A DNA stretch of 5,734 bases, taken from assembly GCA_017442765.1 (NCBI GenBank), contig JAFRZC010000168.1:1-5734 (forward strand), in the 5' to 3' direction. A model generated the notes under the pieces. It was not told the origin of the DNA, ran no database searches, and saw only the letters and a program-made list of their open reading frames with translations. Position numbers and translations under genes: made by a program. This DNA comes from Prevotella sp. GTDB taxonomy: Bacteria; Bacteroidota; Bacteroidia; Bacteroidales; Bacteroidaceae. How positions within the stretch are numbered: position 1 is the stretch's first letter; each line of letters starts with the position of its first letter. Of the stretch, positions 1-5,718 are shown piece by piece.

Positions 1-459
1 GATCTCGGTACCGTAGATGGTGTTGTTGGTCGTGATGTGGAAGTAGTCCACGTCGGTGGGAACCTTATAGCCCTTGGGGATGTAGGTGTAGTTGTCCTCC
101 TTGGAAGAAGCGACAACCTCAACGTCGCCAATCAGCTTGGCCTCCTTGATGGCCTTGTTGGCCCACGTGCCGGTGTCCAGATAAGCAGCCTTGGTCTTCA
201 GCAGGTTCATGGGAACCATGTAGAACTGGGTGCTGGCGCCACCACCCAGGAACAATACCTTGTAACCCTCGGGGATATCGAGCAGCTCTTTGAACAGAGC
301 CTCGGCCTCGTCAACGACGGCCTGGAACTCCTTGCTGCGGTGTGAGATCTCAAGAATCGACAGGCCGGTGCCTGCAAAGTCACGAATAGCGTCAACGCAC
401 TTGTCCAGCGTGTACTGGCTCAGGATTGACGGTCCAGCATAAAAATTATGTTTCTTCAT
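1..459 (-). CDS. serC: Phosphoserine aminotransferase, N-terminal part (cut by window edge)
   Basis: Reading the minus strand from ATG at 459 gives 153 uninterrupted codons to the window edge, beginning [13 protein letters not shown], the characteristic SerC N-terminus. SerC is a cytosolic PLP enzyme that transfers the amino group of glutamate to 3-phosphohydroxypyruvate, the second step of serine synthesis; it also acts in pyridoxine synthesis in some bacteria. Visible family motifs are the substrate-binding HR pair (residues 40-41), the PLP-phosphate loop GGGAST followed by QF (72-79), the cofactor-stacking tryptophan in TGTWANKA (W99), and TNNTIYGTE (144-152). The catalytic lysine lies beyond the edge, since full-length SerC is about 360 residues. 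No Shine-Dalgarno sequence precedes the start, as usual for Bacteroidota. In this phylum serA often follows serC, but that would be outside the window. Identification is firm. Confidence 0.96.
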   Translation of the reverse strand, partial: MKKHNFYAGPSILSQYTLDKCVDAIRDFAGTGLSILEISHRSKEFQAVVDEAEALFKELLDIPEGYKVLFLGGGASTQFYMVPMNLLKTKAAYLDTGTWANKAIKEAKLIGDVEVVASSKEDNYTYIPKGYKVPTDVDYFHITTNNTIYGTEI

Positions 460-531
460 AATGGCGTTAATTGAAATTAGAAGTTATTATAAATAATGAA
501 TGATTGTCTGAATCGGGTTTTTTAATTGTGA

Positions 532-562
532 CAAAGTTACGGCTTTTTTTTCATTGCCGCAA
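532..562 (-). promoter_or_regulatory. serC promoter (Bacteroidota type)
   Basis: On the minus strand TAACTTTG (532-539) matches the -7 consensus TAnnTTTG exactly, and TTG (560-562) lies 20 bases upstream, the usual -33 spacing for the Bacteroidota primary sigma factor. Transcription would start near 525, giving an about 65-base AT-rich leader before the serC ATG at 459. Seen as a sequence match; activity is inferred. Confidence 0.75.
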
Positions 563-625
563 GAGTTCAAAAAAAATAGTTAAAAGTGTCATTTTGTCAT
601 TTTGCCGCCCTGTGGCGGGCTTTTG

Positions 626-663
626 TGCCACAACGAGGGCCGAAAATCGTTGTTTTTGTGGCA
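626..663. repeat. Interrupted inverted repeat between serC and gdhA
   Basis: CAACGA (631-636) is the reverse complement of TCGTTG (647-652) around a 10-base loop. The flanking TGCCA (626-630) pairs with TGGCA (659-663), leaving a T-rich bulge on one side. It could be an RNA hairpin or a protein-binding dyad. It lies more than 100 bases upstream of the likely gdhA promoter, so a DNA-level role is more likely than a gdhA leader role. Confidence 0.5.
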
Positions 664-787
664 GAATGGTGGATTTCGACCGGTTTCGTGGCAAATGGTT
701 ATTCGCGCCTTTTATGCTTTTTTAATGCCTGATGTAAAAAATATCAAAAACCTCACAAAAAATGCCGCTCGTTTGGAAAATTCAGTG

Positions 788-795
788 TATATTTG
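788..795 (+). promoter_or_regulatory. Likely gdhA -7 promoter element
   Basis: TATATTTG matches the Bacteroidota -7 consensus TAnnTTTG exactly and points toward gdhA. The only TTTG nearby (772-775) is 12 bases away rather than 19-21, so there is no good -33 box; the promoter may need an activator or be weak without one. Transcription from here would give a leader of about 105 bases before the ATG at 905. A 7-of-8 match (TAACTTTA, 859-866) is a weaker alternative. Confidence 0.55.
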
Positions 796-796
796 T

Positions 797-835
797 GACG
801 CTTTTAGAAGGCGTTTTGAAACCGCTCAGAGCGTC
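797..835 (+). promoter_or_regulatory. Structured gdhA 5' leader with alternative stems
   Basis: GACGCT (797-802) can pair with AGCGTC (830-835). The same 5' arm can instead form a local hairpin, ACGCTT (798-803) with AAGGCGT (808-814, one bulged G). The 3' arm is also part of an 11-base palindrome, CGCTC-A-GAGCG (823-833). These pairings exclude one another. No known riboswitch family was recognised. The base pairing is seen; any regulatory role is inferred. Confidence 0.4.
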
Positions 836-904
836 CGATAATTGAACCGAAGAATAATTAACTTTATAGTTTTATCTAATTAACAACATTTTTGTATTAT
901 TATC

Positions 905-2248
905 ATGAACGTTGAGAAAATTATGGCCGACCTGGAGGCTAAACACCCAGGCGAATCAGAGTATCTGCAGGCTGTACGTGAGGTCCTTGAGTCGATTGAG
1001 GAGGTTTACAATCAGCATCCCGAGTTTGAGAAGGCCAAGATTGTTGAGCGCATGGTTGAGCCCGAGCGCATCTTCACTTTCCGTGTAACCTGGATTGACG
1101 ATAAGGGTGAGGTTCAGACCAACCTCGGTTATCGTGTACAATTCAACAGCGCCATTGGCCCGTACAAGGGTGGTTTGCGCTTCCACAAGGCCGTTACCCC
1201 TTCAATGCTGAAGTTCCTCGGTTTCGAGCAGACCTTTAAGAATGCTCTGACCACTCTGCCGATGGGCGGTGGTAAGGGTGGCTCTGACTTCGACCCCGTT
1301 GGCAAGAGCGACGCTGAGATCATGCGTTTCTGCCAGGCCTTCATGCTTGAGCTCCGTCACAACATTGGTCCCGACCAGGATATTCCCGCTGGTGACGTTG
1401 GTGTTGGCGGTCGCGAGATCGGCTTCCTCAATGGTATGTATCAGAAGCTCGCTCGTCAGTACCACACTGGCGTCCTCACTGGCAAGGGCATGACCTGGGG
1501 TGGTTCTATCCTCCGTCCCGAGGCAACCGGTTTCGGTGCTCTCTACTTCACCGAGCACGTGCTCCGCACCGCTGGTAAGGACATCAAGGGTAAGAAGGTT
1601 GCTCTCTCTGGCTTCGGTAACGTAGCTTGGGGTGCCGCTACCAAGGCTGTCGAGCTCGGCGCTAAGGTTGTTGCCATCTCTGGCCCCGACGGCGTTTGCG
1701 AGATCCCCGAGGGTATCACTCCCGAGATGATCGACTACATGCTCGACATGCGCGCTTCTAACCGCAACAAGGTTGAGGACATGGCCACCAAGTTCCCCGA
1801 GAAGGCAAAATTCACCGCTGGCAAGAAGGCTTGGAGCATTCCTTGCGACATCGCACTGCCCTGCGCATTCCAGAATGAGCTCAGCGAGGATGATGCTAAG
1901 GAGCTGAAGGCTAACGGCTGCTGGTGCTGCTGCGAGGTTTCCAACATGGGTTGCCAGCCCGGCGCTATCCACTTCTTCCAGAAGAACGGCGTGCTGTTCG
2001 CTCCTGGTAAGGCCGTTAACGCCGGTGGTGTAGCTACCTCAGGTCTCGAGATGACCCAGAACGCTGCTCACCTGAGCTGGTCGGCTAAGGAAGTTGACGA
2101 GAAGCTCCACTGGATTATGGAGAACATCCACGAGCAGTGCGTGAAGTTCGGTACTCAGGCCGACGGCACTATCGACTACGTGAAGGGCGCTAACATCGCT
2201 GGCTTCATGAAGGTTGCTCAGGCTATGCTCGAGCAGGGTGTCATCTAA
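905..2248 (+). CDS. gdhA: Glutamate dehydrogenase, probably NADP-dependent
   Basis: This 447-residue protein has the normal length of the hexameric bacterial GDH family and interconverts 2-oxoglutarate plus ammonium with glutamate in the cytosol. The N-terminal substrate domain shows GPYKGGLRFH (85-94, K88), K112, PMGGGKGGSDFDP (119-131, catalytic-loop K124) and PAGDVGVGGRE (161-171, catalytic D164). The C-terminal nucleotide domain has the Rossmann loop SGFGNVAWGAA (235-245), with SGPDG (259-263) after the second strand and no acidic residue there, which favours NADP(H). NAGGVATSGLEM (372-383) is the conserved C-terminal substrate segment. One oddity is that residues 339-350 contain five cysteines, and the usual E-G-(A/S)-N is EVSN (344-347). 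The ATG at 905 is preceded by AT-rich DNA without a Shine-Dalgarno sequence, and the N-terminus aligns with the family. The gene stands alone between its own promoter region and a downstream hairpin. Its codons favour C-ending forms, consistent with high expression. Confidence 0.96.
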   Translation: MNVEKIMADLEAKHPGESEYLQAVREVLESIEEVYNQHPEFEKAKIVERMVEPERIFTFRVTWIDDKGEVQTNLGYRVQFNSAIGPYKGGLRFHKAVTPSMLKFLGFEQTFKNALTTLPMGGGKGGSDFDPVGKSDAEIMRFCQAFMLELRHNIGPDQDIPAGDVGVGGREIGFLNGMYQKLARQYHTGVLTGKGMTWGGSILRPEATGFGALYFTEHVLRTAGKDIKGKKVALSGFGNVAWGAATKAVELGAKVVAISGPDGVCEIPEGITPEMIDYMLDMRASNRNKVEDMATKFPEKAKFTAGKKAWSIPCDIALPCAFQNELSEDDAKELKANGCWCCCEVSNMGCQPGAIHFFQKNGVLFAPGKAVNAGGVATSGLEMTQNAAHLSWSAKEVDEKLHWIMENIHEQCVKFGTQADGTIDYVKGANIAGFMKVAQAMLEQGVI

Positions 2249-2278
2249 TCCGCTAGCAGATTGCTTAACTAATTATAG

Positions 2279-2320
2279 TGAGGCAGGTTGTCGATCAGGC
2301 AGCCTGCCTCATTCTTGTTG
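2279..2320 (+). terminator. Likely gdhA terminator hairpin
   Basis: TGAGGCAGG (2279-2287) is perfectly complementary to CCTGCCTCA (2303-2311), a 9-base-pair stem with a 15-base loop beginning 31 bases after the gdhA stop. The bases that follow are T-rich (TTCTTGTT) but not a pure T run. Its position between gdhA and the next promoter supports termination or 3'-end protection. Confidence 0.6.
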
Positions 2321-2377
2321 CCTGGCAGGACGGATGCCTTTTTAGGCCGATTAAATTAAATTTACGGTTTTTCGCCC

Positions 2378-2406
2378 TTGGATTCTTGAAACTTTGATTA
2401 TCTTTG
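2378..2406 (+). promoter_or_regulatory. rsfS-ftsH operon promoter (Bacteroidota type)
   Basis: TTG (2378-2380), an 18-base spacer and TATCTTTG (2399-2406) match the Bacteroidota -33/-7 pattern. Transcription would begin near 2412, leaving about 20 bases before the ATG at 2431. This decides the rsfS start: the in-frame TTG at 2404 is part of the -7 box and cannot be in the transcript. Confidence 0.8.
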
Positions 2407-2430
2407 CACATTGGAATAATTTCATATTGT

Positions 2431-2790
2431 ATGAACGAAAACGAAAAACTGATCAAATCTATCATCGAAGCAATTCAGGAAAAGAAAGGACACAACATTG
2501 TCCATGTGGACTTGTCGGGTATTGAAACTGCCGCAGCTCAAGGTTTTGTCATCGCAACGGGCAATACACCCATGCAGGTGACCGCTATTGCCGACAGTGT
2601 GCGCGAGTATGTCGAGAAAAATGCTGGGCAGCGTCCGTTCAACTACGACGGTTACCAGAATGCCCAATGGATCATCATCGACTACGGCAACACCTTCGTC
2701 CACGTCTTCGTGCCCGAGTTTCGCGAGCGCTACAACCTGGAACAGCTGTGGGCCGACGCACGCATCAATACCATTCCTGACCTGGATTGA
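2431..2790 (+). CDS. rsfS: Ribosomal silencing factor RsfS
   Basis: This 119-residue protein belongs to the RsfS/YbeB/Iojap family. These proteins bind ribosomal protein uL14 (RplN) on the large subunit and block joining of the subunits when nutrients are short. Family features visible are the VDLSGIE strand (26-32), FVIATGNTP (39-47), the AIADSVREYV helix (52-61), GYQNAQWIIIDYGNTFVHVF (74-93) and RERYNLEQLW (98-107). The acidic DDY found in many relatives is AAAQGF here (34-39), which I believe is common in Bacteroidota homologues. ATG 2431 is chosen because it begins MNENEKLIKSI, a normal N-terminus, and because the earlier in-frame TTG lies inside the promoter. It is first in the operon, 27 bases before ftsH. 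The rsfS-ftsH order is common in this phylum. Confidence 0.95.
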   Translation: MNENEKLIKSIIEAIQEKKGHNIVHVDLSGIETAAAQGFVIATGNTPMQVTAIADSVREYVEKNAGQRPFNYDGYQNAQWIIIDYGNTFVHVFVPEFRERYNLEQLWADARINTIPDLD

Positions 2791-2817
2791 CTTGGTACTA
2801 AGCAGTAAAGAATAATA

Positions 2818-4848
2818 ATGGCAAACAATAATCAGCGCAAGACACCCAAGTTCAACATCTTTTGGATGTACGGACTCATCATCCTGTTCCTCCTCTCCAT
2901 GTTGTGGATGAACCAGGATGGGAGCGTCGCCCAGGAGGTGAACTGGACCCGCTTCGAGAATATCGTCAGCAAGGGTGGCGTTAAATCCATTACTGTCTAT
3001 CGCAGTAAAAATAAGGCCGAGGCTCTTCTGTCCGACTCCCTGGCCCGTGAGGTCTTCAAGGACCAGCCGGCCCAGCCGTCGTCTAGCCCCTTTGGCACCG
3101 CTGCCTCGGCAGCGACCGACAAGGTGTCGGCCCAGATTCCCAGCGCCGACAAATTTGACGATTATGTCAAGGCCTGGAGCGAGCAGGGCGTTTTCACGGG
3201 CGAGGTGAAGTATGTCGAGGGCGGGAATGACCTCTCGATGATTCTTTACACCTTCGGCCCCATCGTGCTGCTCGTGGCATTGTGGTTCTTCCTGTTGAGG
3301 AGAATGGGTGGAGCCGGTGGTGCCGGTGGCGGCATTTTCAATGTCGGCAAATCCAAGGCACGCCTTTTTGACAAGGACAACGATAGCAAGGTAACCTTCC
3401 AGGATGTGGCAGGACTCGCCGAGGCAAAGGTCGAGATTGCCGAAATCGTTGACTTCCTCAAGAATCCCAAGCACTATACTGAACTGGGCGGCAAGATTCC
3501 TAAGGGCGCACTGCTCGTGGGTCCCCCGGGAACGGGAAAGACTTTGCTGGCTAAGGCTGTGGCCGGCGAGGCTGATGTGCCTTTCTTCTCTATGTCGGGT
3601 TCCGACTTCGTCGAGATGTTCGTCGGCGTGGGAGCCTCGCGCGTGAGAGACCTCTTCCGTCAAGCCAAGGAGAAAGCGCCCTGCATCGTCTTTATCGATG
3701 AGATCGATGCCGTGGGCCGCGCACGTGGCAACAAACCCAGCATGGGCGGCAACGACGAGCGCGAGAGCACCCTCAACCAGTTGCTCACTGAGATGGACGG
3801 CTTTGGTACCAACAGCGGTGTCATTATCCTGGCCGCCACCAACCGTGCCGATATTCTTGACAAAGCCTTGTTGCGTGCCGGTCGTTTCGACAGGCAGATT
3901 TACGTCGAGCTGCCCGAGCTGAGCGACCGCAAGGAGATCTTCCAGGTGCACCTGCGCGATGTCAAGACCGACGGCTCGGTTGACCTCGACCTTCTGGCAA
4001 GGCAAACGCCCGGTTTCTCGGGTGCCGATATCGCTAACGTCTGCAACGAGGCGGCCCTCATCGCTGCCCGTCACAAGAAGCAGGCCGTGCAGCGCCAGGA
4101 CTTCATGGATGCCATCGACCGCATCGTCGGCGGTCTCGAGAAGCGCTCTAAGGTTATTACTGACGAGGAGCGCCACTCCATCGCCGTGCATGAGGCCGGG
4201 CATGCCACCGTCAGCTGGCACTTGCGCTATGGCGACCCGCTCATCAAGGTTACTATTGTCCCGCGCGGCAAGGCGCTGGGTGCCGCATGGTATATGCCCG
4301 AGGAACGACAGATAGAGCCCAAGCAGGCCCTGCTCGACAAAATCTGCTCGCTCATGGCGGGTCGAGTTGCCGAGGACATGTTCATTGGGTTCATCGACAC
4401 GGGAGCGCTCAACGACTTGGAACGCGCTACCAAGATTGCCTATGCCATGGTCACTTACTACGGCATGAGCGACAGGTTGCCCAACATATCCTATTACGAC
4501 ACGTCGGGTGAGGCCTACGGTTTCACGAAACCTTATAGCGAGAGTAGGGCACAGGCCATCGACGAGGAAGTGCAGGCTATCATCGACAGCCAGTATGAGC
4601 GTGCCCGTCAGATTCTGGCCCAGTACGAGAGCGGGCATCATGCCCTGGCCGACCTGTTGCAACAGCGAGAGGTCATCTATACCGAGGACGCCGAGCGCAT
4701 CTTCGGCCCCCGTCAGTGGCAGTCCCGCACCGAGACCATCCTGAAGGAGAATGCCGACCAGGATGCCGCAAATACTGCCGACGCCAGCGATACCACAACG
4801 GTAACGCCTCCACCCTTTGAACAGCAGGACAATCAATCTACACATTAA
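2818..4848 (+). CDS. ftsH: ATP-dependent zinc metalloprotease FtsH
   Basis: This 676-residue inner-membrane AAA+ protease extracts and degrades misfolded membrane proteins and selected regulators. Order of parts: short cytosolic N-terminus; membrane segment 1 (about 14-31); periplasmic domain (about 32-138) with an Ala/Ser/Pro-rich stretch near 84-110; membrane segment 2 (about 140-160) ending in RRMGG and a glycine-rich linker; AAA+ ATPase; peptidase. Key residues are Walker A GPPGTGKT (235-242), pore motif FVG (268-270), Walker B VFIDEID (291-297), second region of homology with arginine fingers R353 and R356 in [10 protein letters not shown], zinc site HEAGH (458-462) with catalytic E459, and third zinc ligand D533 in ALNDLERAT. 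All catalytic residues are intact. The tail after about 640 is acidic, Thr/Asp-rich and probably disordered, with a PPPF motif (664-667). ATG 2818 follows an A-rich spacer without a Shine-Dalgarno sequence. It lies 27 bases after rsfS and 4 bases before the TerB-like gene, so the three are probably cotranscribed. Confidence 0.98.
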   Translation: MANNNQRKTPKFNIFWMYGLIILFLLSMLWMNQDGSVAQEVNWTRFENIVSKGGVKSITVYRSKNKAEALLSDSLAREVFKDQPAQPSSSPFGTAASAATDKVSAQIPSADKFDDYVKAWSEQGVFTGEVKYVEGGNDLSMILYTFGPIVLLVALWFFLLRRMGGAGGAGGGIFNVGKSKARLFDKDNDSKVTFQDVAGLAEAKVEIAEIVDFLKNPKHYTELGGKIPKGALLVGPPGTGKTLLAKAVAGEADVPFFSMSGSDFVEMFVGVGASRVRDLFRQAKEKAPCIVFIDEIDAVGRARGNKPSMGGNDERESTLNQLLTEMDGFGTNSGVIILAATNRADILDKALLRAGRFDRQIYVELPELSDRKEIFQVHLRDVKTDGSVDLDLLARQTPGFSGADIANVCNEAALIAARHKKQAVQRQDFMDAIDRIVGGLEKRSKVITDEERHSIAVHEAGHATVSWHLRYGDPLIKVTIVPRGKALGAAWYMPEERQIEPKQALLDKICSLMAGRVAEDMFIGFIDTGALNDLERATKIAYAMVTYYGMSDRLPNISYYDTSGEAYGFTKPYSESRAQAIDEEVQAIIDSQYERARQILAQYESGHHALADLLQQREVIYTEDAERIFGPRQWQSRTETILKENADQDAANTADASDTTTVTPPPFEQQDNQSTH

Positions 4849-4852
4849 TGAT

Positions 4853-5209
4853 ATGATGAAAATTGATTTTAACGAAACCCAGAAGGCAGCCGTCGTCAGC
4901 CTGCTGATCGAGATGATAAATGCCGACGCAGAGGTGCATCCCAACGAGTGTGCAGTCTTTGACTCCATTTGCGTTGAGTACGGGATCTGCGATGACACGT
5001 TCAGCCTGGGACGGTCACTCAACAGCATGGTGGCCATCGACATCATGAAACGTATGAGCGATTTGCAGAAGCTGGCAACCGCCCAGTTGCTCACGCGAGT
5101 GATTGATGCCGATGCCAAGGACGACGACAAGGAGATACAGCTCTTTAATATTATATGTAGAGCCACCGGCGTTGATGTCCTCATCAATGCCAAAGAGGGG
5201 ATGGATTAA
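4853..5209 (+). CDS. Small TerB-like protein, last gene of the ftsH operon
   Basis: This soluble, acidic 118-residue protein (counted from ATG 4853; ATG 4856 is an adjacent alternative) has no signal peptide or membrane segment. It consists of two similar helical halves: residues 18-46 (LLIEMINADAEVHPNE and following) and 77-105 if each begins at its LL pair. Each half has LL, then I-x-ADA, a conserved E, F, IC and a final G. The A-D-A/G pattern followed by acidic residues is typical of TerB-like (tellurite-resistance B / DjlA N-terminal) all-helical folds, whose acidic clusters bind metal in some members. The exact function is unknown and tellurite resistance should not be assumed; no other ter genes are present. 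The start lies 4 bases after the ftsH stop, so cotranscription and possibly translational coupling with ftsH are likely. The reading frame could extend upstream to a TTG inside ftsH, but that is less plausible. The family call is by motif only. Confidence 0.75.
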   Translation: MMKIDFNETQKAAVVSLLIEMINADAEVHPNECAVFDSICVEYGICDDTFSLGRSLNSMVAIDIMKRMSDLQKLATAQLLTRVIDADAKDDDKEIQLFNIICRATGVDVLINAKEGMD

Positions 5210-5240
5210 GAGTTTACATTCACAAATTTAGAAACGCAAT

Positions 5241-5280
5241 AATGGCAGTTGTCGGTTAACGTCCGAAAACTGCCATTTTC
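5241..5280. terminator. Operon-end terminator hairpin
   Basis: AATGGCAGTT (5241-5250) pairs perfectly with AACTGCCATT (5268-5277). Inside, after one mismatch, TCGG (5252-5255) pairs with CCGA (5263-5266) around a 7-base loop. A short T run ends at 5279. It lies 31 bases after the TerB-like stop and before the rRNA promoter, so it probably ends the rsfS-ftsH transcript and insulates the rRNA operon. A competing hairpin is described under findings. Confidence 0.75.
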
Positions 5281-5300
5281 GGTACCCGTCTTCAGGCGAG

Positions 5301-5312
5301 AAAACGCGTTTT
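5301..5312. repeat. Perfect 12-base palindrome
   Basis: AAAACGCGTTTT is a perfect palindrome in the gap between the operon terminator and the rRNA promoter, about 140 bases upstream of the -33 box. It could bind a dimeric protein, but no known operator was recognised, and chance in AT-rich DNA is possible. Confidence 0.35.
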
Positions 5313-5337
5313 TTGGGCCATGAACAGGAATTTGACG

Positions 5338-5454
5338 AAAATAGCAAAAAAATATCAAAAAAAATTTCAGCACTTAATTCGGTGATAAATAGACTATTAA
5401 ATGCAAATTTCAAGGAATTGTCAATAACTTCGACGAAAAAAAGTTCCTAAAAAA
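5338..5454 (+). promoter_or_regulatory. A-tract-rich region upstream of rRNA promoter
   Basis: A runs at 5338-5341, 5346-5352 and 5357-5364 have centres about 10-11 bases apart, close to one helical turn, which predicts a bend. Two more runs (5436-5442, 5449-5454) directly abut the -33 box, the position of an UP-like element. No gene is present in 5210-5454. Confidence 0.5.
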
Positions 5455-5486
5455 TTTGGTCAGTATCAAAATCGGTTATAATTTTG
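5455..5486 (+). promoter_or_regulatory. rRNA operon promoter (Bacteroidota type)
   Basis: TTTG (5455-5458), a 20-base spacer and TAATTTTG (5479-5486) match the Bacteroidota -33/-7 consensus fully, with ideal spacing. Transcription should start near 5490, about 230 bases before 16S rRNA. It is the best promoter match in the window, as expected for an rrn operon. Confidence 0.85.
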
Positions 5487-5488
5487 CA

Positions 5489-5521
5489 CCGCTTTTCGCC
5501 TCAAATGAGGCATGAAAGCGG
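5489..5521 (+). promoter_or_regulatory. Hairpin at the 5' end of the rRNA leader
   Basis: CCGCTTT (5489-5495) pairs with AAAGCGG (5515-5521), and inside it GCCTC (5498-5502) pairs with GAGGC (5507-5511) around a 4-base loop. It starts at or within a few bases of the predicted transcription start and immediately precedes the boxA-like element. No T run follows, so it is not a simple terminator. Confidence 0.6.
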
Positions 5522-5531
5522 CTCTAAAAAG

Positions 5532-5543
5532 AGTTCTTTGACA
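5532..5543 (+). promoter_or_regulatory. boxA-like antitermination element
   Basis: AGTTCTTTGACA resembles the E. coli rrn boxA TGCTCTTTAACA at 9 of 12 positions. boxA in the nascent RNA is bound by NusB-NusE to protect rRNA transcription from Rho. Its place in the early leader is right for this role. Confidence 0.7.
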
Positions 5544-5718
5544 TGTTTGCAACAAGATTGACGTAGTACAAGAGAACAGGGACAAATTTGTTCCCGTTAA
5601 TTCTGAACACATAGTACAACACAATAATCAAGCAGGAATCATCAAGGGCCGGACGGTTAGAACTCAGTTCGAGTGTTGCGTTTTCATTAATTCTAGAGAT
5701 AGAAAAAACGATAATACA

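Larger units (their letters stand above)
460..904. other. Divergent serC-gdhA intergenic region
   Basis: This 445-base gap contains no convincing gene. The short open frames in it have no recognisable domains and are full of cysteine, arginine and phenylalanine runs typical of translated AT-rich DNA. It holds the serC promoter on the minus strand, a likely gdhA promoter at 788-795, a small hairpin (CCGCC 605-609 with GGCGG 614-618), a larger interrupted inverted repeat (626-663), a direct repeat of the form GTGGCA(G)AATGG (658-668 and 688-697), and a structured gdhA leader (797-835). The size and the number of dyads suggest regulatory sites for one or both genes, but no known operator was recognised. 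Confidence 0.7.
5487..5718 (+). other. rRNA operon leader (precursor 5' region)
   Basis: This untranslated stretch from the predicted transcription start to 16S rRNA contains the 5' hairpin, a boxA-like antitermination site, a small imperfect hairpin (GGGACAA with TTGTTCCC, 5579-5595) and a direct repeat TAGTACAA (5564-5571 and 5612-5619). The TTCTTTGACAT string is, as I recall it, typical of leaders before 16S genes in Bacteroidota. The part nearest 16S should form the 5' strand of the RNase III processing stem, whose partner would lie beyond the window. Confidence 0.75.

Noticed and set aside
37..345. Plus-strand open frame over serC (102 codons)
   Set aside because: It is antisense to the clear SerC N-terminus, which has conserved PLP-binding motifs.
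504..841. Two overlapping short open frames (73 and 79 codons) in the serC-gdhA gap
   Set aside because: No domain, no suitable promoter spacing, composition typical of random translation, and overlap with repeats and the gdhA promoter.
1202..1972. A 256-codon open frame antisense to gdhA
   Set aside because: It lies wholly inside gdhA, which carries all GDH motifs. The translation is low-information and its openness follows from strong codon bias.
2422..5193. A 923-codon open frame on the minus strand spanning rsfS, ftsH and the TerB-like gene
   Set aside because: It is antisense to three recognisable genes with intact catalytic motifs, and its translation shows no domain, only Leu/Gly/Val/His-rich sequence expected from complementing these codons. 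Codon bias against TTA, CTA and TCA on the plus strand explains the lack of stops.
4853..5209. Tellurite-resistance operon
   Set aside because: Only a TerB-like fold is suggested; no terC, terD, terZ or similar genes are present, and many TerB-like proteins have nothing to do with tellurite.
5228..5413. A 61-codon minus-strand open frame before the rRNA promoter
   Set aside because: It runs through the terminator hairpin, the palindrome and the A-tracts. It is Phe/Ser-rich from AT-rich DNA and has no recognisable motif.
5564..5619. Direct repeat TAGTACAA in the rRNA leader as an attachment site or start of a CRISPR array
   Set aside because: Only two 8-base copies 48 bases apart, with no integrase, cas genes or further units. 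Chance or leader structure is sufficient.
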